Numbered from the stretch's first letter, positions 53,424 through 63,999 are shown. The stretch: 64,000 nt of DNA from an uncultured Lachnospiraceae bacterium (GCA_910585605.1 CAJUFL010000011.1:16987-80986), one strand, 5' to 3'. Numbers and translations are program-made. Notes: a model not told the origin generated them from the letters alone.

Positions 53424-55610
53424 CTATTTTGTATCTCTTGTTACATTAATTGTATATGGCTGCTGTGCTCCGTTTTGTGCAATTCCTACTATAGTAAACT
53501 TGGTCGTTGTTCCCGGTTTCCCCAGATTACCAGTTCCTGTTCCTGTTACTGTGGCTTTATTACTTATCGTAGATGCAGAAATCGTGACACTGGTAACACT
53601 CTTTGGTACGACAATAGAATAAACTGCATTCGCTAAATTACCATTTGCTGAAGGTTTCGCAAAAGTTGGCGTTAAATTTAACTTTGTATTCCCATTGTAT
53701 ACGGAAATCGCTGACAAATATGGATTGGGATTACCGGCAGAAGCCGGAAGCTGGCATGCACTAGCCGGCATATTATTATATACAGGTATATAAAATACCA
53801 TCGTGTCATTTAATATTCCCATTGCATTATATGCTGACCGCGTTGTCCGTCCCTCTGAATATGGTGCCTGTACATTTGTCATATACTGATGCAGATATAA
53901 ATAAGACGGATTATTCGGCTTCACATTAAATTTCTGGAAATACAGCGTATTCTGTCCTGCATTAATATAATTCTTTGCAATGTACTGGGCTCCACCCACA
54001 ATAGATTTGTACGGGTTTGTCCATGGTCTTCCATAAGTTGTCGCTCCCGATGAACCACCTTTTGCCCATAATAATCCCTTTGCCACTGCATCTCCACCAT
54101 CTGATGCGCCTATATTATAATAATTATATAATCCAACATATCCTTTGTATGTGCCGCTAGTAGCATTGGAACCGTTTACGCCAACCTCCTGCTTGCTTCT
54201 TGACGCAAGAAAATACGGATTTGCCTGTGCTTTTTTTCCAGCATCCATAAAAGCATTTTTATAGGAACCGCTGACCTTTTTCTTCGTAGCAGAATCTGTC
54301 ACACTATAATTACCTTTCATAAACGTATTGCTTAAGATACTTTGTACTACATTTGCACTTTGTGAAGTATCATATGCCAATGCTTCAAATTGAAAAATAT
54401 CAGTGCTGTTCAAAAAATTTCTTGGATCCATATAATGAGAAATAACTGCGGAATTTGCACTATACCAGTTTGTTCCGTCTTTTACTTCATATTTATCCGT
54501 CGACCAGTTATATGCACCGGCAGCTGTTGACAAATAAGAAAATGGTGCCAGAGAAGCCGTTCCTTTTGGATAATTGCTCTGAATCACATTCCTTCCCACC
54601 ACACTTTCATTGGTAATGACAGCTGCCCAGTCCAGATTAGTGTGAACTGCAACAAACCTCCAATTAGGATATGTCGTATGCAGTGCACGCAGACTTGGTT
54701 TATAACTTTCCGGAAAATTTGCTAATAATGTTTCAAAATCTGCATCTGTACCAGGATTCTGTGCTGGTGGAGGATTATCATTTGTGTTACCTGGCGTAAC
54801 CTCACCAACTGTAATATATTCTTTTGCGACATATCCGGTAACCGTTTTTCCGTTATAGGTAACTGTTATCTTATACCATGTGCCCTCTGTTCCTAAAATT
54901 GTAACAGGCGTTCTTCTCGGAATACTTAATAAAATAGTGCTTGACGTACTTGCACGTTTTCTAACATTCAAAGAACTGGTTACTTTATCATTTACATAAC
55001 CATATTTTTTATTTTGGCTATTATTGCCAGAACTTGATGATGCTTTATTATCTACTGTGATATAATTTCCCAGTACATATCCTGTCTTAGTTTTTTTCTT
55101 ATAGGTTGTTTTTACTTTATACCAGTACTTTCCTGATTTCTTTTTAATACTCAGTATATTTACTTTGGTATTTCTAGGAATCTTTAACAATGACTTTGCA
55201 GAAGTCGCCGCACTTTTTCTCACATTTAGATATGTAACTACCTTATTGTTTACTTTTCCGGAAGGTTTAGACTTCTTGATAATATATGAAGAATGCACAT
55301 AACCCGTTTTGGTCTTACCCTTTACTTTTCCCTTACATTTGTACCAGGTAATCCCCTTGTTGGTAACATATCCCAAAATAGTAACGGATTCATTCTCATC
55401 CAGCATACCATAACTTTTATAATTGGTTCCTGCCTTTTTTCTCATATTCACTTTGGATGCCGTGGTTCCTGGATAAGAAATAACGGACTTACAGGATGTC
55501 GCAGCTTCTGCCTTTGTACCGGTTACCGGAACAAAAAATATACACGCCAATAATATTATTATAATTCTGATTAAATCATTTACTTTTATTTCCTTATTTT
55601 TACCAATCAT
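53424..55610 (-). CDS. Secreted glucosaminidase with three SH3 domains
   Basis: 728 residues, AAGGGGAAT upstream. Signal peptide to about 36 (TKAEAAT). Three bacterial SH3 domains (about 40-110, 120-185, 205-270), each with VNxRKxAxT and a GYVxxxYI end, bind peptidoglycan. A Pro-rich linker leads to a glucosaminidase domain (about 290-620; [59 protein letters not shown]). It ends with a cadherin-like beta domain ([13 protein letters not shown]...PYTINVTRD). It should cleave the glycan strand during growth or cell separation. Paired with the cohesin-like protein. Confidence 0.88.
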   Translation of the reverse strand: MIGKNKEIKVNDLIRIIIILLACIFFVPVTGTKAEAATSCKSVISYPGTTASKVNMRKKAGTNYKSYGMLDENESVTILGYVTNKGITWYKCKGKVKGKTKTGYVHSSYIIKKSKPSGKVNNKVVTYLNVRKSAATSAKSLLKIPRNTKVNILSIKKKSGKYWYKVKTTYKKKTKTGYVLGNYITVDNKASSSSGNNSQNKKYGYVNDKVTSSLNVRKRASTSSTILLSIPRRTPVTILGTEGTWYKITVTYNGKTVTGYVAKEYITVGEVTPGNTNDNPPPAQNPGTDADFETLLANFPESYKPSLRALHTTYPNWRFVAVHTNLDWAAVITNESVVGRNVIQSNYPKGTASLAPFSYLSTAAGAYNWSTDKYEVKDGTNWYSANSAVISHYMDPRNFLNSTDIFQFEALAYDTSQSANVVQSILSNTFMKGNYSVTDSATKKKVSGSYKNAFMDAGKKAQANPYFLASRSKQEVGVNGSNATSGTYKGYVGLYNYYNIGASDGGDAVAKGLLWAKGGSSGATTYGRPWTNPYKSIVGGAQYIAKNYINAGQNTLYFQKFNVKPNNPSYLYLHQYMTNVQAPYSEGRTTRSAYNAMGILNDTMVFYIPVYNNMPASACQLPASAGNPNPYLSAISVYNGNTKLNLTPTFAKPSANGNLANAVYSIVVPKSVTSVTISASTISNKATVTGTGTGNLGKPGTTTKFTIVGIAQNGAQQPYTINVTRDTK

Positions 55611-55817
55611 TCGTATTCCCCTTACTTATCATTCTACATAATAGATTTACATAAGACAGTTACATAATACTATAAATTTCACTACTTTTCAACAAAAAAG
55701 TACTGTTTTTCTACATTTCTTCACATTATTCACTGCCTTTTCCAACCCAGATTTATATTCTGGGTATTTTATGTCAATCAATCTATCGTTTTTATGTGAA
55801 AGATAAGTGAAAAAGAA

Positions 55818-57629
55818 TTAAAGCCTGGCTATCTTCTCCGCTAAATCATTTAAATATACCCAGCGTTCCATCTTTAATTCCAGTTCCTGTTCCAAAGCTT
55901 CTTTTTCTTCAGTCAGTTCCTGTAATTTAGAATACTGGCTTGCTGCCATTTCCATTTCCTTCTCAATTTCTCTAATCTTCTCTTCCAATAACGCAATCTC
56001 TTCATCAATGGTATCAAACTCGCGCTGTTCCTTGTAAGAAAACTTCAATTTTTTCTCTCTGTTATTTTTCCATGTATCTTTACAGCTTTCAATATTTTTG
56101 CTGTTTGCTGCCTTCGTAATCCCTTCCTGTAATGGCATACTTTTTTCCAAGACCTTGCTCATATATTCGGTATAGTTCCCCTCATATTGAACGATCTTTC
56201 CATTGCCCTCAAATGCCAGAATGCGGTCTGCAATCCGGTCAAGAAAATACCTGTCATGAGATACCGCAATCACAATTCCCGCAAAAGAATCCAGATAATC
56301 CTCAAAAACGGCAAGCGTCGTGATATCTAAATCATTGGTAGGTTCATCCAAAACCAGCACATTGGGTGCTGTCATCAAAACCTTTAACAGACAAAGCCTT
56401 CTTCTTTCCCCACCAGAAAGCCTGCCGATAGGATTATATTGAATTTCAGGGGTAAATAAGAATCTTTCACACATCTGGGATGCCGATACCATACCACTGC
56501 CGGTTTTTATATATTCCGCAATATCCTTGACAGAATCAATCACTTTCTCATTCGGATCCATATTCTCAGCCATCTGGGAAAAATACCCGATTCTTATCGT
56601 GTCTCCAATGGTAACACTCCCCTTGTCAGGTTTTTCAATTCCCAAAATCAATTTTAACAGAGTTGTTTTTCCACAACCGTTTTCTCCCACAATTCCGATT
56701 CTTTCATTCTTAACTGTGTAATATGTAAAATCTTTTATTAAGTTCTTTCCCCCATATGTTTTGGAAATACCATTGATTTCAATACTTTTCTTTCCCATTC
56801 TGGATGCCATAGACTGTATCTCTACCGACTTATTCTCTACAGGCTCCCTCATATTCTGCATTTCCTCAAAACGTTCTAACCTTGCCTTTTGCTTTGTGGA
56901 GCGTGCTTTTGCCCCTCTTTTCACCCATTCGATCTCAGTACGTAAAATACTCTGTACTTTGCGATAGCCTGCCTTTTCACTCTCTAACCGCTGCTGTTTT
57001 AATTCTAAAAACCCTGAATAATTTGTATCGTATGTATATAACTTTCCTCTGTCAATTTCTACAATTTTATTGACCACTCTATCTAAAAAATACCGATCAT
57101 GCGTTACCATGATCAGACATCCTTTATATTTTGCCAGATACTCTTCCAGCCATACGATCATACCGTTATCTAAATGATTTGTCGGCTCATCAAGGAGTAG
57201 CATCTTTGCTGGAGCAAGAAGCACTTTCGCCATGGCAATCCTCTTTTTCTCTCCTCCGGATAACGTTTCAATACAGGCTTCCATATCCTCTACATGCATT
57301 TTCTTTAAAATAGTTTTTGCCTGTGCCTCTAAATTCCAATCAGGATTAGGGCTTATCTTTCCCCGACAGACATAGGACAATACCGTATCTCCCGGTTCAA
57401 AATCCGCGTCCTGAGCAAGATAAGCAATATCAGCCTGATTATTTTTTATGATATTCCCTGTATCAGTCTCCGTAAGACCTGCGATCATTTTAAGCAGCGT
57501 ACTTTTTCCTGTACCATTTACACCAACAATCCCAATCTTGTCCCCTTCATTTATTCCAAGGCTGACATGTTCAAACAGAACCTTATCCCCATATACCTTT
57601 GTTATATTTTCTATATTTAAAATATTCAT
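55818..57629 (-). CDS. ABC-F family ATPase (Uup-like)
   Basis: 603 residues from MNILNIENITKVYGDKVLFE at 57629 (GGAG upstream). Two nucleotide-binding domains: Walker A GVNGTGKST with LSGGEKKR, and GENGCGKTT with LSGGERRR, each followed by a VLDEPTN/LLDEPTN Walker B. The linker between them has the ABC-F helical arm with TKQKARLER. No membrane segment. A C-terminal coiled coil (about 510-603) points to Uup. ABC-F proteins act on ribosomes; some give antibiotic resistance, which cannot be decided here. A 7-bp inverted repeat is at 55745-55765. Confidence 0.9.
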   Translation of the reverse strand: MNILNIENITKVYGDKVLFEHVSLGINEGDKIGIVGVNGTGKSTLLKMIAGLTETDTGNIIKNNQADIAYLAQDADFEPGDTVLSYVCRGKISPNPDWNLEAQAKTILKKMHVEDMEACIETLSGGEKKRIAMAKVLLAPAKMLLLDEPTNHLDNGMIVWLEEYLAKYKGCLIMVTHDRYFLDRVVNKIVEIDRGKLYTYDTNYSGFLELKQQRLESEKAGYRKVQSILRTEIEWVKRGAKARSTKQKARLERFEEMQNMREPVENKSVEIQSMASRMGKKSIEINGISKTYGGKNLIKDFTYYTVKNERIGIVGENGCGKTTLLKLILGIEKPDKGSVTIGDTIRIGYFSQMAENMDPNEKVIDSVKDIAEYIKTGSGMVSASQMCERFLFTPEIQYNPIGRLSGGERRRLCLLKVLMTAPNVLVLDEPTNDLDITTLAVFEDYLDSFAGIVIAVSHDRYFLDRIADRILAFEGNGKIVQYEGNYTEYMSKVLEKSMPLQEGITKAANSKNIESCKDTWKNNREKKLKFSYKEQREFDTIDEEIALLEEKIREIEKEMEMAASQYSKLQELTEEKEALEQELELKMERWVYLNDLAEKIARL

Positions 57630-57663
57630 TTTCGCTACTCCAATATTCCCAGACAACTCCCGT

Positions 57664-58914
57664 TTACATCCTATCCTGCCCTAAATGTGCTGCATCCTGT
57701 TTCCTGGCATATGCTTTTATGAAAATACCCTCTTCTTTGTATTCCTCTGATAATAATTGCCCATATCTTCTGATATTCGCCAGAAGTGCTGCCTCTTCAT
57801 AAGATACCAGCGTTTCCACATAAACCCGGTTTTCCTGGAGCTTACATTCTATCAGATTGAAAAGCTGCGGGAAACCTTCACCATTCTTTGCTGATACAAA
57901 AACGGTAGCATCTGCCCTTAAATCCTTCAATGCAGGAATTACCGAAAGCTTATCTTTTTTATTAAATACCGTTATAACCGGTTTATCCTCTATTTCTAAC
58001 TGTCTTAATGTTTCATATACTGCATGCATCTGCCGGTCCATATCCTGATTGGAAGCATCTACTACATGCAGAATCATATCGCTATATTTCGCCTCTTCTA
58101 AAGTAGAACGAAATGCCTGTATTAAATGATGCGGAAGTCGGGAAATAAATCCAACCGTATCAGTTAGCATAATATTTTGTCCACTGGGAAGCTGCAATGC
58201 ACGTGTTGTGGGATCCAATGTTGCAAACAATTTATCCTCTGCTAATACATCTGCCCTTGTCAATTGATTTAACAGTGTAGACTTTCCCGCATTCGTATAA
58301 CCAACGATACAGGCTACCGGACTGTCATTGCTGGTTCTGCGTTTCCTCTGGGTTATTCTATGCTGCTTTACCTCTTCTAAATCTTTTTTTAACTTTGAAA
58401 TTTGTTCCCTAATTAACCTTTTATCCATCTCCAGTTTCTTTTCTCCGGGCCCCCTTGTTCCAATGCCACCCCCCAGTCTGGACAAGGAAGGTCTAAGCCC
58501 CACAAGCATTGTGGCATTATACTTTAGCTGTGCCAGTTCAACCTGTATCTTTCCTTCTTTTGTATTGGCCCGTGCGGCAAAAATATCCAGAATAACCATC
58601 GTCCTGTCCATAATCTTAATATTCAGAATCTGTGAAAGATTCTTCATTTGTACAGGTGTAAGCTCCGTATCACAAACAATGCCTGTAGCGTCTAACGCCA
58701 CAAGCATTGTTTTCAATTCTTCCAATTTACCTTTACCAAGATAAGTAATCCCATTAACAGACTCCAGATTCTGGGAAATCTTTCCAACACTGACTGCTCC
58801 AGCAGTCTTTACCAATTCTTCAAGTTCGTCAAAAGACTCCTGTTTGCCTCCCTTTTCATATACTGCCACAAGAATTACACGTTCTGATTCTTCCTTATTA
58901 TCAAAAAACTGCAC
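57664..58914 (-). CDS. hflX: GTPase HflX
   Basis: 416 residues, starting at GTG 58914 with GGAGG upstream. N-terminal HflX domain with LGKGKLEELK, a GGxGTRGPGEKKLE glycine-rich loop, and a G domain with VGYTNAGKSTLLNQL, FATLDPTTR and DTVGFI. It splits 70S or 100S ribosomes after stress. Followed by the ABC-F gene 34 bases away; both act on ribosomes. Confidence 0.96.
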   Translation of the reverse strand: MQFFDNKEESERVILVAVYEKGGKQESFDELEELVKTAGAVSVGKISQNLESVNGITYLGKGKLEELKTMLVALDATGIVCDTELTPVQMKNLSQILNIKIMDRTMVILDIFAARANTKEGKIQVELAQLKYNATMLVGLRPSLSRLGGGIGTRGPGEKKLEMDKRLIREQISKLKKDLEEVKQHRITQRKRRTSNDSPVACIVGYTNAGKSTLLNQLTRADVLAEDKLFATLDPTTRALQLPSGQNIMLTDTVGFISRLPHHLIQAFRSTLEEAKYSDMILHVVDASNQDMDRQMHAVYETLRQLEIEDKPVITVFNKKDKLSVIPALKDLRADATVFVSAKNGEGFPQLFNLIECKLQENRVYVETLVSYEEAALLANIRRYGQLLSEEYKEEGIFIKAYARKQDAAHLGQDRM

Positions 58915-58959
58915 TATACGCCTCCATTTTTTTTCAATCCACTATGAAAAATGCTACTT

Positions 58960-59841
58960 TTACTTCTCAGATATTGACTGTCTTGTATAAAGCAGGTCAT
59001 ATTCATTCCTGCCAGCAGCATCATTCGGATATGTCTCTATAAACGCCTTCGCCTTTTCATATGCTGTATTATAGTCCTTTAGCTTCTCATAATACACAAT
59101 TTCATCAAAAAGCAGTTCCTTAATATTGGATTGATCCTCCAGCTGTTTCCCTGCTTCTATATAACCAAGTGCCTCCTCCATCTTATTCTCATCCAATGCA
59201 ATTGCCGCATATTGGGCATACATAAAACTATTCATCTCGTGGCTTTGAAGAAATACATCATAATAAATCTGCATATTTTCCAAATCTCCGGTCTGACCAT
59301 AGCAGCTGCCTACATATAAAACCAGATCGCTATAACCGTCTTCATATGCTTTTAGCAAAATCGGTAACGCTTCCCGATAATCCTGCCAATCATATAACTG
59401 AAGACCATATGCTACGTTTTGTAAATAAGAAAGCCCTTCTATCTCCTTTTGAGTCCATAATTTAATCTGACTGTATTCACAACACGCAAAACCATAATTC
59501 CCCGTGTTTACATAACAGTCTGCTATATAAAAACGCACATCATTATCGAATTTTTCCAACAGTGGAAGCCTCGGTTTTAATGCCTCCACAAATAAATCAA
59601 CTGCCCCCTCATAGTCCTCCTGTTCATACAAGGATAATCCTTTTTCACGCATACTATACTTTACTCCAAAGGATACACCATATACGATTACCAGAAGCAC
59701 CAGGAGTCCTCCAAATAGTTTTATGATATTAAGGAATGTAAATTTCTTTTTCTTCTTTTTCCTTTTCGCCGGCTGATATCCCGGTAACTCATATATACCA
59801 AACTGGTCTCTTTTGTTTCTTCTATATCTACGTCTGCTCAT
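58960..59841 (-). CDS. TPR-repeat membrane protein
   Basis: 293 residues. A very basic N-terminus (RRRYRRNKR; AKRKKKKKK), one membrane helix (about 39-60), then TPR-like helical pairs along the extracytoplasmic side (GLSLYEQEDYEGAVDLFVEAL; YGLQLYDWQDYREALPILLKA; IALDENKMEEALGYIEAG). Partner unknown. It follows hflX in reverse order by 45 bases and shares direction; GGAAGG lies upstream. Confidence 0.8.
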   Translation of the reverse strand: MSRRRYRRNKRDQFGIYELPGYQPAKRKKKKKKFTFLNIIKLFGGLLVLLVIVYGVSFGVKYSMREKGLSLYEQEDYEGAVDLFVEALKPRLPLLEKFDNDVRFYIADCYVNTGNYGFACCEYSQIKLWTQKEIEGLSYLQNVAYGLQLYDWQDYREALPILLKAYEDGYSDLVLYVGSCYGQTGDLENMQIYYDVFLQSHEMNSFMYAQYAAIALDENKMEEALGYIEAGKQLEDQSNIKELLFDEIVYYEKLKDYNTAYEKAKAFIETYPNDAAGRNEYDLLYTRQSISEK

Positions 59842-60045
59842 GATATCTTTTCCTTCCTAATAGTTTTCTAACCAGTTTTATTCATTACATATTTTTAAGT
59901 ACGCTTCCAAAAATCCTGTTTTTCCTTTTCATACTTTCAAACCGGCTTTGACATACCGGACAGACTCTGCATTTGCACTTATGCGTTCATTATATCACAC
60001 CAGAATATTTTTTCCAAGACAGGTACACTATACAGACACTTGCTG

Positions 60046-61401
60046 TTACAACAGTTTAATTCTTTTTCTGTAAATACGGATAAAATAAAATATACACAAA
60101 GAAACCGATACAATCTCAGCAATTGGAAATGCCAGCCAAACCATATTGATATTTCCCATCCGTGAAAATAGATAAGCTACGGGAAGTAATACTATCAACT
60201 GCCTGCACACCGATATAATCAGACTGTAATATCCGTTTCCCAATGCCTGAAAACTGGAAATCAAAATAATACATACTGAGGCAAATAAGAAGGAAACACT
60301 GATAATCCTCAGTGCCGGAACTCCAATTGCCAGCATATTGTCTGATGCTTTAAATAACGCCAGCAACTTTTCCGGTATTGTCTGAAAAATAATTAAACCT
60401 GTAAACATGATAAGCATTGCATACATAATACTGAGTTTTAATGTTTTGAGCATACGATCCTTATTTTTCGCTCCGTAATTATAGGAAAGTATCGGTATCA
60501 TCCCATTATTCAGTCCAAACACAGGCATAAATATAAAACTATTAATTTTAAAGTAGATTCCAAATACCGCCGCCGCAGTTGTCGAAAATCCAAGCAATAT
60601 GTGGTTCATTCCAAAGTTCATGACTGACCCCACTGACTGCATAACCATTGCCGGCAGTCCTACTACCAGAATACGCTTAATGGTTGATTTCTTCGGTCTG
60701 AAACCTTTTAATTTCAGACGGATATCATGGTTAAATTTCAAATTAAAAGCTAATCCTAATACTGCGGCAACACATTGTCCTGCTACCGTTGCAACAGCCG
60801 CTCCCGCAGTTCCCATTCTGGGCATTCCAAAATACCCAAAAATGAATATTGGATCCAAAATAATATTAATGACCGCACCAGTCAGCTGTGTAATCATAGA
60901 AAAAATCGTTTTTCCCGTGGACTGTAAAAGACGCTCAAAAATCATCTGAAATATCAATCCCACGCACACGATTGTACAAATGGACAAATACGACGTCGCT
61001 TCTTTTACGATTACTACATCCTTTGTCTGCGATATAAAAAAACCCTTACAAAAAAATATGCCAAAAAAAATAAAACAAAATGCTCCCAATAAAGAAATGA
61101 AAATACCATTCATCGCAGCCCTGTCAGCCTCTTCAAAATTCTTTTCTCCCAAACTCTTAGAAAGCAGGGCATTAACGCCAACTCCTAAACCACCTCCAAA
61201 AGAAATCATTAGCATCTGTACTGGAAATGCCAATGAAACTGCTGTAATTGATTCCTCGCTAACCCTTGCCAGAAACAGGCTGTCCACAATATTATAGCAG
61301 GCTTGAACCAGCATGGATAGCATCATTGGCAATGCCATGGAAAGCAACAGACGATTTACAGGCATTGTACCCATTTTATTTTCTCTTTTTTGTTCTTCCA
61401 T
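60046..61401 (-). CDS. MATE family efflux transporter
   Basis: 451 residues with twelve membrane helices. Na+- or H+-driven exporter of cations and drugs. N-terminal MPVNRLLLSMALPMMLSMLVQACYNIVDSLFLARVSEESITAVSLAFPVQMLMISFGGGLGVGVNALLSKSLG-type sequence is typical of the DinF/NorM-like clostridial clade. It is monocistronic by position; the start has two candidate Mets, and no clear ribosome site favours either. Confidence 0.92.
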   Translation of the reverse strand: MEEQKRENKMGTMPVNRLLLSMALPMMLSMLVQACYNIVDSLFLARVSEESITAVSLAFPVQMLMISFGGGLGVGVNALLSKSLGEKNFEEADRAAMNGIFISLLGAFCFIFFGIFFCKGFFISQTKDVVIVKEATSYLSICTIVCVGLIFQMIFERLLQSTGKTIFSMITQLTGAVINIILDPIFIFGYFGMPRMGTAGAAVATVAGQCVAAVLGLAFNLKFNHDIRLKLKGFRPKKSTIKRILVVGLPAMVMQSVGSVMNFGMNHILLGFSTTAAAVFGIYFKINSFIFMPVFGLNNGMIPILSYNYGAKNKDRMLKTLKLSIMYAMLIMFTGLIIFQTIPEKLLALFKASDNMLAIGVPALRIISVSFLFASVCIILISSFQALGNGYYSLIISVCRQLIVLLPVAYLFSRMGNINMVWLAFPIAEIVSVSLCIFYFIRIYRKRIKLL

Positions 61402-61610
61402 TTTATCTTACGCTCCATTCTATACAGTAATGCACATAGTTGATATTGTAACGAATCTGGATATATATTGCAAGTCATTCTTATAATGATTCTGATGCCA
61501 TTACATTTCAATGTATTCTCCTCCACAACAAATAAAAAAACGACCATCCCCCTCTTAATTGAAAAAAACAGCCGCTTTATACATATTATGAAGTTCTAAC
61601 CACGCTTGTC

Positions 61611-62132
61611 CTAGGACGCTGAAGCCATCTCTTTAAGAGAGCTCCTATGCTCGATATACTCCTCAACTTCCTTTTTGTCTATTTTAAGACTGATTGCAAA
61701 TTCTCCATACAAACCATCCTGTGCCTGCTTCAAGTATCTTTCATCACAAGCTGACATCTTTTTACCCTGTGCAATTCGCTCTTCTTTTCTCTTCAAAACT
61801 GTATTAATGATGCGAATCAACTCTCTACATTCACAAGTCTTAAGTGCTTCCTTATAAGCTAACTCCCTATGCTTATCATCCGACACTTCAATCAAATCTA
61901 CATCTTTCATCTCGTCAATCAAATTACAGGTCTCCTGTTTGCTGATAACAGGTCTCATTACAACCTTCTGATTATCCACAGGTGTAAACACTCTGCTTCC
62001 TTTTGTATAGAGTGGTAATAATGTATAATAGACTTTATCACTTTCAACTCCACTCAAATTCATTGGACCAATCTCTTCCACTCTGCAAACACCGTTCATA
62101 CCATAAACGATATACTCGCCAATTTCAAACAT
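61611..62132 (-). CDS. CarD/CdnL-like transcriptional regulator
   Basis: 173 residues. N-terminal Tudor-like CarD/TRCF-RID domain (MFEIGEYIVYGMNGVCRVEEIGPM... about 1-65) and a helical C-terminal domain. CarD proteins bind RNA polymerase beta and stabilise open complexes at promoters. AGAGGAG lies upstream and a sigma-A promoter at 62181-62209. Confidence 0.88.
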   Translation of the reverse strand: MFEIGEYIVYGMNGVCRVEEIGPMNLSGVESDKVYYTLLPLYTKGSRVFTPVDNQKVVMRPVISKQETCNLIDEMKDVDLIEVSDDKHRELAYKEALKTCECRELIRIINTVLKRKEERIAQGKKMSACDERYLKQAQDGLYGEFAISLKIDKKEVEEYIEHRSSLKEMASAS

Positions 62133-62180
62133 TTTTCTCCTCTCTTTCTAAAATATGGTTAACTTCTTACAACTGTTATT

Positions 62181-62209
62181 ATCATAACAAATTATCTGCA
62201 TTTTCGTAA
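62181..62209 (-). promoter_or_regulatory. Promoter of the CarD-like gene
   Basis: Minus-strand TTACGA (62204-62209), 17-base spacer, TATGAT (62181-62186). The rest of the divergent interval to 62584 is AT-rich; no convincing promoter for the expansin gene was found. Confidence 0.5.
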
Positions 62210-62584
62210 GTAGATTTCTGTAATTTCTTCATTTTCTGCATTTTTCACACACTCTTTACCCGAAATTGTGCATTTTTACAACGTTTGACAAATTCTGCTT
62301 TGGTATATCTTTCTAATTCTATTCTTCCACAAATTTAAACAATTTATACAATAATTCTTTATCCCGTTTCTCGTAATGTGGTATAATGAAGAAAATCACT
62401 TGCTTATAGAAGCGTTTTTTCTGAATGCTGATTATAAACAACGCTATTGAGATAATATACACAAATTTATTCGTTTGCAAGTATGTTTTTTGTACTTCAT
62501 TAAATTTGCTAAGTACATGATACAATATTGATATACATTCTTATTAGGGGCAAATTCCTATTTTCACAAAAGAAAGGAGCGGAC

Positions 62585-63649
62585 ATGAAGAAAAAATTAT
62601 TAAATACTTTTTTGATTTTATGTATGGTTCAAACCATATTTATGGAAAAAACTTCCGCCTTGAATCAGGTAAATGCCGCAAACAGGGTTAAACTGAACCA
62701 CAAAACTATAACTCTTGAAAGAGGGACAACAAAAACAATAAAACTTACCGGTACAAAAACACGTCCCAAATGGTCCAGTAAGAATAAGAAAATTGTATCT
62801 ATAAAAAGAACCGGAAAAATGACGGCTAAAATAACCGCTAAGAAAAAAGGAAGCACCTATATCTATGCAAAAGTAAACAAAAAAACCTACCGCTGCAAAG
62901 TAAAAGTTAAAAATCCTTCCAATAGCAAACATACTTTCTCAGAGCAGGATAAAAATACTACTACCGAAAATATACCTGACCCATCTACACAGGTTACGGA
63001 ATCTCCGGGAACTGACACTTCCAATGCCGATGCTGGTGACTATTCCATCACAAAAATCCATACCGGTGATGGAACCTATTATGACGGGGGATATACAGGA
63101 GGTTGCTGCAATCTTGATGCCATTGCAGCTGATTACTATGTTGCCGCAATAAATAAAATTGATTACCGGGCTGGTCAGCTCGCAGGGGCTTACCTAAAAG
63201 TAACCGGACCACACGGAAGCATTCATGTATTGATTACAGATACTTTAGCTGATGGTGAGGGAAAACGTGGTGATATTGATTTAAATAAAAAAGCCTTTGA
63301 AAAAATCGAACCTTTGGTAACTGGAAGAATGCCTATCCGCTGGCAGATCGTTCCACTGCCCACCAAAGCACCCATCCAATACGTATATAAGCCCCAAAGC
63401 ACTCCCTATTGGATGCAGGTACAGGTAAGAAACCATCGGTATCCTATTAAAAAACTGGAATACAAAGATACAAGCGGAAAATTTATAGAACTGCCCAGAG
63501 AAGAATATAATTATTTTACACTGAATAATCCCGGAAACGGGCCTTTTACCTTCCGTGTAACTGATATTTACGGGCATGTCCTAATAGACCAGAACATCCC
63601 ATTAAATCCATCAACTGCCATAAACGGAGCTGCTAATTTTCCATATTAA
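62585..63649 (+). CDS. Secreted expansin-like protein with an Ig-like domain
   Basis: 354 residues from ATG 62585 (AAAGGAG upstream). Signal peptide (1-26, SA-LN). An Ig-like Big_2-type domain (about 33-110), a Thr/Asp/Ser linker (111-150), an expansin double-psi beta barrel (about 155-256) and a CBM63-like domain (about 262-354). Compared with bacterial EXLX1 from memory: Thr164, Asp219 and Asp232 line up with its conserved T12, D71 and D82, Tyr73 seems absent, and QVRNHRYP with Y275-W276 matches its cellulose-binding face. Expansins loosen cell walls without hydrolysis; here plant fibre is the likely target. No anchoring motif. Monocistronic. Confidence 0.88.
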   Translation: MKKKLLNTFLILCMVQTIFMEKTSALNQVNAANRVKLNHKTITLERGTTKTIKLTGTKTRPKWSSKNKKIVSIKRTGKMTAKITAKKKGSTYIYAKVNKKTYRCKVKVKNPSNSKHTFSEQDKNTTTENIPDPSTQVTESPGTDTSNADAGDYSITKIHTGDGTYYDGGYTGGCCNLDAIAADYYVAAINKIDYRAGQLAGAYLKVTGPHGSIHVLITDTLADGEGKRGDIDLNKKAFEKIEPLVTGRMPIRWQIVPLPTKAPIQYVYKPQSTPYWMQVQVRNHRYPIKKLEYKDTSGKFIELPREEYNYFTLNNPGNGPFTFRVTDIYGHVLIDQNIPLNPSTAINGAANFPY

Positions 63650-63676
63650 ATTCCTGTTTATCTTAGTAAGGGGGAC

Positions 63677-63894
63677 GCTTTCAACATGAGGGGGTGGTGG
63701 AGTCCGCTGTGGAGATATCACAGGATTCACGTTCCGTCCCCGCTTCCGCTCCATCTCATGCGTAACGGTACATAAGCTGCCAGCCCGCATTTTATGCGGA
63801 CTGCCAGCTAAGTACCGACGGATGAGATAGTCCTACACTTAGAATCCTATAATATCTCCACAGCTTATACTCTTCAAAGACTCATGTTGAAAGC
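63677..63894. ncRNA. Large nested inverted-repeat element (structured RNA or mobile element end)
   Basis: Nested perfect stems, outer to inner: 14 bp (63677-63690/63881-63894), 13 bp (63706-63718/63852-63864), 7 bp (63722-63728/63842-63848), 7 bp (63753-63759/63822-63828), 6 bp (63766-63771/63812-63817) and an apical 13-pair hairpin with two mismatches (63776-63790/63794-63808) around a TTT loop. GC is higher than in the neighbours. No frame or U-run. The apical stems are near-perfect, so the structure is conserved DNA or RNA rather than chance. It may extend to 63979 (TAAGGG near 63666 with CCCTTA). It does not match any RNA family I can recall. Confidence 0.6.
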
Positions 63895-63909
63895 TGTTTA
63901 CTGGTAGAA

Positions 63910-63999
63910 TCAACATAAGAATTTATATGCCTCCGGCGGGGCAGGGGATATTTGTTCCAAACGGGAAGGTAGTCCCTTATCAGATATTATCTTCTTACC
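63910..63999 (-). CDS. Possible C-terminal end of a gene running off the window
   Basis: A minus-strand frame is open from the window edge to a TGA at 63910-63912 (29 residues, ending AYKFLC). A plus-strand frame from 63927 (MPPAGQGIFV) is also open to the edge. Both are too short to choose between. If the minus frame is real, its stop is 15 bases before the structured element, as in transposon genes followed by an end structure. Confidence 0.25.
   Translation of the reverse strand, partial: GKKIISDKGLPSRLEQISPAPPEAYKFLC

Noticed and set aside
55745..55765. Inverted repeat ACCCAGA-N7-TCTGGGT as ABC-F terminator
   Set aside because: Seven base pairs and no U-run on the minus strand; left unassigned.
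62319..62525. Minus-strand 68-residue frame in the CarD-expansin gap
   Set aside because: No ribosome site and AT-driven composition; not supported as a gene.
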